This document shows positions 12,412 to 24,177 of a DNA stretch of 64,000 bases, in pieces (the first letter of the stretch is position 1; the number at the start of each line of letters is the position of its first letter). This stretch comes from Cercis canadensis. Lineage: Eukaryota; Streptophyta; Magnoliopsida; Fabales; Fabaceae. Location of the stretch: NCBI GenBank assembly GCA_003255065.1, contig QAOA01007942.1:1-64000 (forward strand), in the 5' to 3' direction. Below the pieces are notes generated by a model that searched no databases, had not been told where the DNA came from, and saw only the letters and a list, made by a program, of their open reading frames with translations. The translations under genes were made by a program, and so were the position numbers.

Positions 12412-13076
12412 AGTAACACAGAACTTCTCTGTATTTTGCTCATGGCGGATCACTTCTTCTCCTTCCCCCCTCCTCATCTCACTGAATTTCATCCTCTTCG
12501 CGCTGTTAATCATGAAAACAAGAGAGGGATTCAAAACCACAAGCACAGCTTGAAAGCTTCCTCCAGGGCCATGGGCATTGGCCCTTATTGGAAGCATACA
12601 CCACCTTAATGGCTCTCTTCCCCACCACTGCCTGAGAGAATTTGCCCTAGAATATGGTCCTTTGATGCATTTAAAACTTGGTGAAATGTCAAATCTTGTG
12701 GTTCTTCTCCAGAAGTTGCCAAAGAGGTCTTGAAAACTCATGATATTATCTTTGCACAGGGGCCTTGTTTTCTTGGTGCAGATATTGTAGCTTATGGTTC
12801 TATTGACATTATCTTTTCACCATATGGAGACTATTGGAAGCAGCTGAGGAAATTATGCACACTAGAGCTGCTAAGTCCTAAAAGTGTTCGATCATTCCGA
12901 TCAATCAGGGAAGAAGAGGTATCGAATTTAGTAAGATATATTTCTGCACACACTGGATCTTCTATCAATCTCAGTAAGAAAAGATTGGCAAAGGTGAAGC
13001 AGAGGCTCTTCTCTCTGTTCATTTAAATATGAAAGAACATGGTGCCCTTGAATTTCCCTTGACAATCAACAACATC
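12412..13076 (+). pseudogene. CYP71D-like P450 pseudogene, exon 1 remnant
   Basis: Closest to P450 A. Recognisable pieces in order are a degenerate leader/anchor (12443 on), the hinge around '[16 protein letters not shown]', '[11 protein letters not shown]', '[16 protein letters not shown]', 'SPYGDYWKQLRKLCTLELLS', '[18 protein letters not shown]' and 'INLSKK'. The start codon region of A is lost, there are several frameshifts before 12730, and about 260 bp of exon 1 is missing after 'INLSKK', joining directly to the exon-1 end ('GALEFPLTINNI' in a shifted frame, ending at 13076). No exon 2 follows. Not functional. Confidence 0.9.
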
Positions 13077-13594
13077 ATTTTTTGTTTTTCCCTTTTCTTA
13101 GTAAAAGTTCTAAAGTCATTCATTGAATTCTGTAAAAAGATTTGATGTGAGTAAATGGTAATCATAGAAAGCGCTGATTGAGATGAGCAGCAGGATAAAC
13201 AAGTTTGATAGGACCATCATTTGAGAGATCATGGATGGTTTCCACCCCTGTCTGAAGTCCAAAAACTGAGACTACTTGCAACCAGGGGAATGTGCTGAAT
13301 TATATAGTGAAGAACACTTTACTATAGAAATTGAATCATATAGTGCAGATGATCACTTGCGGTTTAAGTCAATGACTGCTATCCACATTTGGATAAGATT
13401 AACTCAAGAATCAGAGGCTTAAGGTTTTTGTAGAAATTTTCAGAGCAGAATTTTTGGCTATGGAGCTTTCTTGAAGAGTTAAATATCAATGCTGCTGGAT
13501 CTTTCTGTAACGAGCTTTTGCCAACAGATAAATGCAACATCATATGGTCATGAAAAATGTACATGTGCAGTAGATCTGTGCTTAACATTAGAAA

Positions 13595-13885
13595 ATATGA
13601 GGACTTCTCCATTTACAATGAAAGTTCAATATCCTGCATATTTCTGATTCAGTGAAAATATTAGTCCAAATAGTGAGCAATAACATTTCTTATCGTTATT
13701 TTTATTTTACGCAAGGTATAAAGTTACCATTTTGGGATTTTCATGTTAGCAATTCAACTTGTAAGAACAAGCATAGAAGAAGATCAAGATGCCCATAAAT
13801 AACCAGCAATTTGCAGAGCAATAACACTGACATGCTCAGGAAAAATTAGTTGCCAGATTACAAGCTATCAAGCCGTAACTTATGT
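13595..13885 (+). repeat. Duplicated non-coding block (pair with 17420-17690)
   Basis: 'gaggacttctccatttacaatgaaa...' through 'gatcaagatgcccataaa' and 'caatttgcagagcaataacactgac' occurs here and again at about 17420-17690 in the same orientation. The 3' part resembles the leader of P450 A just before its ATG, so both copies look like stranded P450 5' flanks without a gene. Confidence 0.75.
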
Positions 13886-14027
13886 GTACTTATCTTTTGT
13901 AATTTGGCATTGAAAAGTAATTTTTCTTGATAATATTTTTTAAAAATAATTTCTCTGACAAAAAATTTAAATAAATATTTCCAGACTTAGAGCTCATGTT
14001 TTTTCAAACTAAATTCTTGCTGACGGA

Positions 14028-14560
14028 AAATGGGCTTGAAGTTTAGTGAGGGTGAATCATGTCATGCACCATAAAGCTCACCCACACTATGGTATGGCCA
14101 TTTGCCATTGAAGAGCACTGTAGAGGACGAAATTCCATGGTGGTTGGTGAATTCTTTATGAGAAATAAATGAAATAAAATTATAAGGCATGGTATGGTGA
14201 AGAAAGTCTACAAGTGGTCTGCCTTTTTTGACTCCATGCAATATGAATATAGGTGGCATTTAAGAAAATTGATTCATTTGTTATTATAAGATTTTTTTGG
14301 AATTTGTAGAGTTCAGGAGAGATTTTTCTTTTTCATTGCAACTAGAATATTTTCTTATGGCCCGAAGTCAAATAAGAAAGATGGGCATTTACTTTCATTT
14401 AGACTTTTACAAGGCAGCACCATGCCTTCTTGTCCTTTATGAAGTTATGGCTTGTGGTGCTTGAATGGCCAATGGCCATGCTTTATAATGTGGGTGAGCT
14501 TCATGGTGCATATACACCCTCACTAAAAATTCAAGCCACATTTCAACATTTTTTGTCACA
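14028..14560. mobile_element. Foldback element, about 530 bp
   Basis: 'gtttagtgagggtgaatcatg' with 'gcaccataaagctcacccaca' at 14040-14092 is matched in inverted orientation by 14493-14540 ('gtgggtgagcttcatggtgca', 'accctcactaaa'). The arms extend inward, with 'tggccatttgcca' against 'tggccaatggcca'. Non-coding; a MITE or a rearranged inverted duplication. Confidence 0.7.
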
Positions 14561-14578
14561 TCTTCTCCTCTGACTGCA

Positions 14579-14922
14579 CTATATATATACCCAATTCATT
14601 TCCATGCGAACCAGTTTCTACCATTGTCTTCATCTTCATATTCCCTTCAAAATGATTGACCATGCATAATTGAAATGTTCGCTATTTGAATGGTTGTAAT
14701 TTTGGCCCTATTCCTATCTATCTACTCTATCCCCTTCCTTTTTATTTCAAGATGAGGGGTTGCTTGTATATGAATCTGTTCCCAGCAAGGAAAAAAGATC
14801 AACTTTCTGCTCTGCACTGCTTCACAAACGTTAGTCTATATGGCAACTACACTAGCTTTGCTTGCTGTGAAGATGAGCTAACAAATGGAGCAAGCCTCTT
14901 CAACCAGGTGGTGGACTAGGTT
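14579..14922 (+). other. Promoter-like stretch with a short open frame
   Basis: A TATA-like run (14579-14590) is followed by a C/T-rich leader-like stretch to about 14650. An open frame begins with an ATG at 14691 or the near 14742 and closes at 14919, with 'FPARKKDQLSALHCFTNVSL' inside. No family recognised and no upstream or downstream exons evident. It could be a chance frame or a gene fragment. Confidence 0.2.
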
Positions 14923-15279
14923 GTTTCCCGTCTAATTGATCACCAGCGGATAAAAGAATTCCTACGAATAGAATAACAATAAGGAACCAAAGAGCTTGTT
15001 GTTAGTTAATATTAAATTCATTTTTAGGGTTTATAAGTTTTTTGTTCAAACCTAGAGTCATAGCCAAAAGTACCAAAAAAGATTAGCAATAAGGAACATA
15101 TACTTTGTGATTGTCATTGTGCATTGAACTCGATGGGAGTTGCTAATGACTAGTGTGTGTGAGACTATGAGAATGAGCAAGGTTATTTTATTATAATCAT
15201 TACACAACACCATACGGCCTAACAATCAATGATATATATTACTTTTGTGAAAATGGCACATATTTAGTAGGCATGTTTG

Positions 15280-15900
15280 GCACGTAAGTAAGGTATGAAA
15301 TGTTTTTAGATTCACTTCATGAAAATATACATCCTTCAACTCAATTATACTTAAATTAATATTAATTAGTAATAACTTTCATCAAATTATACATTTTCTT
15401 AATCTAGTTATTTTTAAATTAATACCAATTAGTCATGAGTACCATGATATTACAGCTATAGAATATAGGAAATCCCAATTATACTCTATTTAATATCAAT
15501 TAGTAATGAATTTCATAAAATCACACTTGTTCCAACCCAAAACACCCAAAACATGTACACTAGTAATGAGTAACATAGGATCACATTTTACCAAATAGCC
15601 TATAGTTAGGTGATACTGATATCATATTTAGAGTTTGTGGATTTCATGCACATTGAAACTCAAAGTTATAGCCAAGGTATCAAAGAAAACATAAAATTAT
15701 ATTTCTCTTAACCATATTAGCTCTCTAATTCATTATAAATGGATATTACTTCCATGAAATCACATTTCATCTTCAGCTTGAAATGGAATTGGGCCTTTTT
15801 CAATTTGACACTAACTATAAGAAATTATATTTGGTCTTTTTTTAATTTTATACTAATTAAATTCAATTAAATGAAAATTCATGAAATTATACTTGTCATT
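15280..15900. repeat. Degenerate tandem repeats, AT-rich
   Basis: Imperfect units of roughly 70-100 bp carrying 'ttaatat.aattagtaat...at.aaat.aca' recur at about 15340, 15400, 15480 and 15730-15900. Divergence between units is high. No coding sequence. Confidence 0.45.
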
Positions 15901-16748
15901 TCTATATTTGTCATTGATCAAGTTCAACTAAAAATTATATTGCTTGAAATTTAAATTCAATTGCTCATGGAGAATTAGATATTAGAGATAAACTTTTAAA
16001 ATTTCATTGATTATTAATTATTGTAAGAAGTCACTATCTTAAATGTAAGCATAATGAGAAGGATTGATCCTGGTGAACTAGAAGTTGAAGATTAATAATA
16101 AAATTTTTGGTTTTTTTACTTATTAGTATTACTTTGGGTGTAATTTGATCAAGGGCTGTGTTTCTAATGAAGTTTTTATTAATCAATCATAGATTGGGTT
16201 TAATTTTATTGGAGAAAGTGTAATTTCTTATAAGTCATTATTAAATGAGGCCAATAGGACTAGAATAAGTTTATTTTCATGTGATTCTTTAATAATTAAT
16301 TGGGTTAAAGCATGCATAGTTTATAAATAATTTTTAATTTTTTTTTTCATCTCAATTTATTTTTTTGGGTTCAATTTTCATTTTAATTTATAAGTCATTA
16401 ATTGGGTTAATGATTTTTCTTCCCATAACAAAATTAAATTTCTTTTTAAAAAATGATAGAAACTTACAATTAGGGATACCCCTAATTTTTTTAATTGATA
16501 GAAATTTATTATATGAAATATCCTTAATTTAGCATTTTTTTAATTGATAGAATTGGGTCTAATTGTTTAAAATCCAATTGCTAACTTTCATTAACTTATA
16601 TGACATGGTTATTTACTCTTTTTATTTTTATTTAAGTCTTGAATTATAGGGAAAAAATAAAGAAGTTTATAAAAAGGAAAATTGATAGAAGGAAGGAAAA
16701 AATGCTCCATGCAAAAGGCTCCAAGCAGAAGTGAATATATATATATAT

Positions 16749-16832
16749 TGATGAAAGTTCTCTTCAGGAACTGGAACTTCTGAAAGTAAACATCAAAGCA
16801 ACTTTGAGACTACACCCTTTAATGCTTCCAAT
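16749..16832 (+). pseudogene. P450 exon-2 scrap (K-helix region)
   Basis: Translates as 'DESSLQELELLKVNIKATLR' followed by 'LHP', matching 'DETALQELEFLKAVIKETLR' plus 'IHP' of P450 A. The invariant Glu of the ExxR motif is Ala here. No other P450 sequence adjoins it. Flanked upstream by an (AT) run. Confidence 0.85.
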
Positions 16833-17409
16833 AGTGTAGCAACACTTTTGAAATTTGATTTTAGGCAACATATCAAGTCAAATTTTTTGGACTACCCACT
16901 TAGCTATTTCATTATTTGGCAGTACTTTTCCTTTCCAGAGGTAAAAAATTAAAGAACAAAATTGAGGGAGGAATATTTACATGGATATTCTGTCTAATGT
17001 TTCTTAATTTTTAATAAATTCATATATGTAGTTTAAATTTAGAATTATCTTCTTTTTATTTTATATTATAATTATAAATTTATATTATTCTTATTCTTAT
17101 TATTTTATTATATATTAGTACTATATATTATATATAATTTTATTATAATTATTTATTATTATATTATATTATATTTTTATTTATATAATTCTTATTTAAT
17201 CCACAAGTTGGCATTATTCATTCTCTTTCTAATTTATATGTTAGTGTAGCAATTAGCATCGATCATTTGTCAAAAGCATATGTGATGCAATAGCAAAGTT
17301 TGACTACATGAGAAGACAACTACGTACTGAATTAAGCATCATAACCATAAATAGTTTGCAAATTCAACGAAATTGTTTTTAAAATTAAGAGAACATAGTA
17401 AACGACATT
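16833..17409. other. AT-rich DNA, no gene seen
   Basis: The part at about 17030-17200 is nearly pure A/T, with many TATTAT and ATATAT blocks. Confidence 0.5.
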
Positions 17410-17531
17410 ATAACGTATATGAGGACTTCTCCATTTACAATGAAAATTCAATATCCTTCACATTTCTGATNATAACGTATATGAGGACTTCTCCATTTAC
17501 AATGAAAATTCAATATCCTTCATATTTCTGA
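17410..17531. repeat. Direct repeat across a single N at 17471
   Basis: About 60 bases ending 'cacatttctgat' are repeated almost exactly after one N. Probably two overlapping sequence ends that were abutted rather than merged. Confidence 0.8.
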
Positions 17532-17845
17532 TTCAGTGAAAATCTTAGTCCATATAGCTAGTGAGCAACATCATTCTTATTGTTATGTTGATTTTACGTA
17601 ACCTATGATCAAGATGCCCATAAAAAAACAGTAATTTGCAGATAAATAACACTGACCTGCTCTGCAAAAATTAGTGGCCAGATTAAAAATAATAACAAAA
17701 ACTCTTAATACCTATATATCCACTACAAGAAAAATCTTAAAGTTTTCTGAAGAAAAATTCTAAAAATATTTTGGAAATTTTAGAGAATTTCCTACAAAGC
17801 TTCCTTGTTTCCTTCTGTTCAAAATATCCTGCCTCATTTGAAATT

Positions 17846-18119
17846 ATGAAGGTAAGGGAAAATCCTTCCGGTGACTTTAAGAGCATGTATCGACATGTTA
17901 ACAAAGGATCATGGACTTTCTCCGATCTGCCGGATCAAGGATGGTAAGTTTCAGATTGTACTGCACAAAGTTAATTTGAAGGTTATACCTTCTCATATGA
18001 TAAGAGTATGCTCTCAAAATTCTGTTTTGTTTAACAGTGCTGCCTACTCTTTTTACATGATGCCAAGAGAAATAGTAGGTGAAAATTTGAAAATAGAGTG
18101 GATATGTGAAGCTTTGCAG
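17846..18119 (+). pseudogene. Oxidosqualene cyclase (triterpene synthase) pseudogene fragment
   Basis: The frame from 17852 reads '[20 protein letters not shown]' then '[11 protein letters not shown]', a stop, 'VSDCTAQS', a stop. This is the plant oxidosqualene cyclase block whose family form is (Q)[38 protein letters not shown]. The Gln of 'GWQVSD' has become TAA. A GT...AG gap at 17982-18037 then leads to 'CCLLF', as in the family ('LK' then 'CCLLF'), followed after a frameshift by 'MMPREIVGENLKIE'. It covers about 80 of the usual roughly 760 residues, and the 'DCTAE' motif here is the QW-repeat side, not the catalytic DCTAE acid. I found no other exon nearby. Intact homologues make beta-amyrin, lupeol, cycloartenol and similar scaffolds; which one this was cannot be told. 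Confidence 0.82.
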
Positions 18120-18330
18120 GTGATCAGCATGCCCTAGTTTACACTACATTTTGGTAAAAAAACATACATATATAATTCACTATCTCCTTTTACAATCCTA
18201 CTTCACTTGGTCCCACCATGATTTGAATCCCCAGGATTTACATGATAGCGTAGTCAGTCTTCGGTGATTGGTCAACTTGGTTGGTTCACCATGAAATTGA
18301 AATACATTGATGGAATGAGCTTAATAATAG

Positions 18331-18654
18331 GAAAAAGTCTAATTTACCCTCTCCAACTATATGTCATGTGTAAAAATATAAAAGTGTAAATTTCTGATTA
18401 TCAAAATATGTAAAATATTCTTGATTCCTAGACGGCCATCCAAAAATAGATGAAAAATGTCACATGTCATGCCCGTAAGAAGGAAATGAAAGTAACATGT
18501 GACATTTTTTGTCCATTTTGGGACGGTCATCTGAGGATTGTAAGTTTTTTTTTTATATATTTTGATAGTTGATGAGTGTTTCTTGTACTTTTTTATAATT
18601 TTGAGGGTAAATCATACATAAACTTAAGTTGATGGAAATAAATTAAACTTTTCT
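18331..18654. mobile_element. MITE-like foldback element
   Basis: 'gaaaaagtctaatttacc' at 18331 pairs with 'aaattaaacttttctct' ending near 18654, and the inner arms 'agacggccatcc...atgaaaaatgtcacatgt' (18430-18470) pair with 'acatgtgacattttttgtcc...gacggtcatct' (18497-18537). Non-coding, about 324 bp. Confidence 0.8.
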
Positions 18655-18845
18655 CTAATAAATATGATTGAATATCTAATCCTCTAATTATTTTTTGAGT
18701 CATAACAATCTCGAGATTGATAATTTGCGTGAAGCTTGAGCTATATATGTTTCCTAGAATTCAACCTGATCACGTGGGGTGGGATTCTAGAGACTGAGTT
18801 TAAAGTTAAAGAATCAATGAGGAAGATAATTGGCTCCATCTACCT

Positions 18846-18946
18846 CAAACTATTACATTGAAAATCTGTTTTATTTAATAATAACTTTACGACTTNCAAA
18901 CTATTACATTGAAAATCTGTTTTATTTAATAATAACTTTAGGACTT
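18846..18946. repeat. Direct repeat across a single N at 18896
   Basis: A 50-base segment beginning 'caaactattacattgaaaat' is repeated with one mismatch after an N. Probably an assembly junction. Confidence 0.85.
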
Positions 18947-20336
18947 TTGCAGGGTAGGATATGAAAATTATTGCATTAGAATTTCCTACTCATACAAGTA
19001 GGATTAGAGTAGAATATCCAATATTAATTGTCGAACATGTCTGGCATTGCGTTAAATAGGACTTTAAATTGTCACTATAATTTTGGTAAAATTACATTTT
19101 AGTTATGGGGAAAGCAAAAATGTAAAATATATCAAACATATATGTACTATAATTAGGTCAAAATATAATTACGATTGGTAGCTATCGTAACAGTAATATT
19201 ATAATTACAATTACAAGTTAAATTAGAAGAAAAATGATAGTTTAGTGAAATATATATACTCTCAGTTATGAGACTGGTTTCTTTATCTCTTTCTCCAGTT
19301 TAAATTTCCTTGATTACAAATATAATTATTATCTATATATAGATTTTTTTTTAAAAAAATAGATATCCTTGGTCAAAACCTAAGCTATCCTAGGTATCCC
19401 ACCGTAGGACAGTTATCTCTCCAAATCAGATACATACATTCTGCAATATTGTATATAGGTTTATTTTCCCAAAAATCTCTAACTGAACTCATTTGATTGT
19501 GTTTGGTATAGTTTCTGACTATTACGATTTGTGACTCGCCAACTTTTATCACTTTTGTTGAAATATAAATCAAACATTTTCCTATATAAACTTTGTATGG
19601 TTTAATATCTTCTGCTACTGTCTTTCTGACCTAGGTGATGATGCAACAATATCGTTTATTAAGTGCATATCTCACATAACCGTACAGTTTCCTAATTTGA
19701 ACATATTTTTTTATTTATTTTCTTTAGGTCATACATATTTATGCTTGATATGATCCAATTACATGAATAAATAAATATAATAGGCTATATATCTAGATTT
19801 TACTGGTTGAGACTTCATTTGGGGTAGACTCTTGAAATTTTTTTTGACCGGATCAAATTTAATTATTTAAAATTTCTTTTATAAAGAGATTTTGTTTTGT
19901 TTTGTTTTTTTTTTTTTTTGTAGATGAGGCCCCTGGTCACTAGAAGCCTCCACCATTGATCACTCCCGCAAAATATTTTCTAAGACCATCTAAATTATAA
20001 TTAAACTTGTAGTATGATATATGAGAAATATTTATTGTAAACTATTAATATATACTCACATTAGCTTTTATTTAACCTCAGCTTACATCAACTTTATGAG
20101 AGTGAGCCAAGTGTCCAAAATGTACGGCTGATGTATTGCGTAGACAGTCAAAACAATTTTATTTTATTTTTCTATAGAAACAACTTAATAATTCGGTGCT
20201 AAGTATTTTATTGTAGTTCCATTAAAAATTTGTTCCATAGTCCACTCAAGGGCTAATGGTCCCAGGAACGAAATAATGGAGACAAAATTAGCATAAAAAG
20301 AGAATCAAACTTGCCATTTACAGCCAGTAATCAGTA
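18947..20336. other. Upstream region of P450 A
   Basis: AT-rich DNA with no gene recognised. The leader immediately before the ATG ('cagccagtaatcagta') is shared with the 12-kb pseudogene and the blocks at 13.8 and 17.6 kb. A poly-T run lies at 19905-19919. Confidence 0.45.
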
Positions 20337-22257
20337 ATGGCCAATAGTACTGAACTGCTCTGCAATTTCCTCATGGAGGATCTCTCCTTTTCTTTTCTCG
20401 TTCTTCTCAGTTTTATCCTCTTAATGTCACTGATCCTCAAAGTGCGAAAGAGATCCAAAGCCACTGGCACGACATATAATCTTCCCCCAGGGCCATGGAT
20501 GCTGCCACTTATTGGAAGCATACACCATCTTATTGGCCCTTCACCCCACCATCGCCTGAGAGAATTAGCCCAGAAATACGGCCCTTTGATGCACCTTAAA
20601 CTAGGTGAGATATCAACCATTGTGGTTTCTTCTCCACAAGTTGCCAAGGAGGTATTGAAAACCCATGATATCATCTTTGCTCAAAGGCCTCGCTTTCTTG
20701 ATGCAGAAATTATAGCTTATGGTTGCACTGATATTGTCTTTTCTCCATATGGAGACTATTGGAAGCAGCTAAGGAAAATATGCACACTAGAGCTTCTAAG
20801 TGCTAAACGTGTGAAATCTTTCCAATCAATCCGGGAAGAAGAGGTAAAGAATTTTGTGAGATATATTTCTACGAAGACTGGATCTTGTATCAATCTCAGT
20901 GAGAAAATATTTTTAATGACATATGGCATCACTGGAAGGACGGCGTTTGGTGATAAATGCAAGGACCTAGTGACATTCATTTCCCTTTTCGAGGAATCTA
21001 AGAAGTTGGTGGAAGGTTTCTCTATTTCCGATTTGTTTCCATCCCAAAAGTGGCTCCAAATGATTAGTGGAGTGAAGAACAAATTGGAGGAGATTCATCG
21101 AAAAAGTGATATGCTTTTTGACAACATCATCAGTGGAACAGTAAGAAAGAATGGCGAAGGTGGAGCAGACGGTCTTCTGTCTGTTCTCTTAAATATGAAA
21201 GATCGTGGCGACCTTGAATTTTCTTTGACAATCAACAACATCAAAGCTTTCATTCTGGTTAGTATTTAGCCTTTTCTCTACATTTCATGTTTCTCTTTTT
21301 AGCTTTTTTCCTTTTTATGTACAAGAGTAATGATGTTACAAGCATAGCAAGAACTAAATATAGTGCCTAACCTTCATCTTCGACTCATTATCGGGTTAGA
21401 TAACCTATGTGATATGGTTCCTTGACATGATATTATTGTTTTCATGACTAAATGGTTAGCAGTTCAATTCCTTGCTACGCTTATTCCAAAAATTAAAATT
21501 GTGCTTTAGAGAGATTTGAAATAGAGTGTCATGCCAACTGGATCTATTTTAAAGAGTGGTGGAAGTTCACCTCGAATTTCTACTCCTACTTGAGTGAAAG
21601 GAGAATCGTGTTTAACTCAAGCTGAATTTACTGGTGCAGGACATGTTTTTGGCTGGAAGTGATACGTCAGCTACAACAGTGGAATGGGCCATTTCAGAAA
21701 TGCTGAAAAACCCAAGAGTACTGAAAAGGGCACGAGAAGAAGTAAGACAAGTTTTTGGTAGTAAAGGATATGTTGATGAAACAGCTCTTCAGGAACTGGA
21801 ATTTCTAAAAGCAGTCATCAAAGAAACTTTGAGAATACACCCTCCAGGTCCTTTGATTCCTAGAGAGTGTAGGAAAACATGTGAGATTAATGGATATATA
21901 ATACCTGCTTCAAGTAGAGTGTTTGTGAATGCATGGGCTATTGGAAGAGACCCCAAGTATTGGAGTGAAGCAGAGAAATTTTATCCGGAGAGGTTCCTGA
22001 ATTGTCCAATTGATTATAAGGGGTCCAACTTCGAATTCATCCCTTTTGGTGCTGGAAAGAGAATTTGCCCCGGCATGTTGTTTGGTGTAGCTAATGTTGA
22101 ACTTCCTCTTGCACAGTTGCTCTACTATTTTGATTGGGAACTTCCCTTTGGAACTACTCATGAAAACCTGGACATGGCTGAAGCTATGGGCACAACCGTG
22201 AGAAGGAAAACTGATCTGTTGGTAATTCCCATTTCAAACAATCTTGTTACCTGTTGA
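20337..22257 (+). CDS. Cytochrome P450 A, CYP71D-like, intact
   Basis: ER-anchored monooxygenase, clan 71. Exons 20337-21257 and 21640-22257 give 512 residues, the usual length. A hydrophobic anchor is at about residues 15-35, the hinge '[19 protein letters not shown]' at about 49, 'FSPYGDYWKQLRKICTLELL' in the C-helix, I-helix 'AGSDTS' at 312-317 with the oxygen-activating Thr316, ExxR 'ETLR' at 369-372, 'FYPERF', and haem loop 'FGAGKRICPG' with Cys450. The phase-0 intron before the I-helix is typical of the A-type family. The post-K-helix loop reads 'GPLIPREC', one residue shorter than its paralogues ('PLLIPREC'). CYP71D enzymes hydroxylate terpenoids, flavonoids or alkaloids; the substrate here is unknown. 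Subfamily assigned by resemblance. Confidence 0.9.
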
Positions 22258-23693
22258 ACAAGATTCATATAAAAAATATGCATGACTTATGTGCTGCTTC
22301 ACTCAGTTGCTATGCTATTGCTTTAGTTATCTGTTGAATAAAGGTGTATCCTAAGTATTTTTCCTTCGGGTTTCTTGGTCAGCTGAATACTTAGATTTCA
22401 GCTTAACATGAAATGTGTATGTTGTTTGAATTCACCTCAAATGAAAACGTTCTTTGAATTGTCGATGTAATACTACTAGCACAATGTTGTAACTAAAAGA
22501 AGATAAAATTGGCATGGAAGTCTATCATTCTACATCTCTCTTTTTATTTATTTATTTCAATTCCCGCTGTATTTTTTAATTTTTTTTCAGAAATTAATTG
22601 TCAGTAAAAAAGTGGGCAATTAGGTCAATTCGAAACAAAGAATTAGTGTAATACAAATAAGAAAATTTATATTAAGCCATAGTAAATTGCCCAAATTTAT
22701 TGTAAACTTATAAATATTATTTGCTATAATTTTATTTTACTAAAATAGTCAAACAAAAATAGTCAAAAGTCTCATTATTTTCAACATAATCTCAGCCATA
22801 TTAACTAAAAACACAAGAAAAAGTTAAACAAAAATATTTAAAAGTCAAAGAACAGTAAAACTTAAATTGTATCAACTCTTTGAATGTTTAATTTATACAA
22901 TCTCACTTAATTTTAGACAAGTTTCGCATTAAGACTAATAGTAATAGTTACTTATGTCCGAAAATCTCATTTCAGATCAATGTAATGCTACCCCACTTTT
23001 TAAAAGGGGTAGCATATCAAAAGCCAAAAAGATAATTACAAAGTTGTTACAAATCTTTTTTTTTGTATTTTCCAACGGATGAAATCTTTTTCGTCCATTT
23101 AGAGTCAGAAACTTAAAAAAAAAAAAAAAACAGTTTCAAAAAGTTGGCAAGTAAAGTCAACTTTCAAGTTCAACAGGGGATATGTTTTCTATAATTTTCT
23201 CCATCTTTTGTCAGTAGTGCCCCACAATCACATGATTTCCCAAGATCAAAAGCAAAGCTAAAACGACCAAAAGTGATTCTAGGGTTTTCCCATCGCTAAA
23301 TCAAACTCTTTCTAGTGTCCTGACTCTAGTCTGTGGTTGGTTTTTTCCTTTCTTTTATTGATATCTGATGGCCACAAAAAATAATAATAATAATAATAAT
23401 AAACAACTTTGGCCAAAAAAATACAAGAGTAAAAATTTGTTAAAATTTTCTTCAATTTTCCGAAGGATGAAGTATAAATTCTCAACTAATAACCATATTA
23501 GCTATTAACAAAGCAATATATACAAGCATCATGCAATCAGTGTTCGGTACGGGCTACCTCCATATCTGAAAGACTGAAAGCCACTTTCATATTCCAATAT
23601 TGTACTTTTGTACATGTATTAAAGAGGATTATTATTTGTACTCTCTATTTATCTTCACACTGTTTCTCATTATTTGGATTTTACTGAATAAAC

Positions 23694-23730
<37 letters not shown>

Positions 23731-23923
23731 GTGAAATAACTTGAAATTTTTCTGTATAGTTTAAAAATGATATGCTATCCACAGTTTGTTGATAGACGAC
23801 TTTCACCATATGAAAATCCCATGCATGCCATAGTTTGATTTATTATATTGATAAAAAAGTTAAGGGTAGGCGATTAAATGACAATTTTATATATCAACAC
23901 CCCACCCCAACCCCCCTACCCCC
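22258..23923. other. Intergenic, no gene seen
   Basis: P450 A 3' flank, then AT-rich DNA. It holds an (AAT)n run at about 23379-23402, a (TA)17 run at 23695-23728, a poly-A at about 23114-23130 and a C-rich tract at 23899-23923, into which the copia element is inserted. Confidence 0.5.
22985..23015. repeat. Perfect hairpin, 10-bp stem
   Basis: 'atgctacccc' and 'ggggtagcat' are separated by 11 bases. A related 'caccccattttgaggggta' lies in the P450 relic at about 26938. It may be the end of a small element or a transcript hairpin. Confidence 0.6.
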
Positions 23924-24177
23924 TATTGGTGTAGTTACCTCTTGAAACTCAAACTCTAATCTCTAAGATTGTTACTAACAGATTAGGCTGACCTATTCAA
24001 ATGTGTAGTACCTAACCTTATCATTATCTTACTTGATCCCTTTGTAAAACCCTAATCATAGTGTGTATTTAAGTTACTCAAAGTTAATGAGAAATACAAT
24101 CACTTTTCCACAGCCGTATAACTCTCATATGGTATCAGAGCTCTCCTAGCCTAACCGCTCTCTACTAATCCAAAACA

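Noticed and set aside
17871..18137. 88-codon open frame read as a new small protein
   Set aside because: It is an off-frame reading of the oxidosqualene cyclase fragment; only its last third coincides with the cyclase frame after the frameshift.
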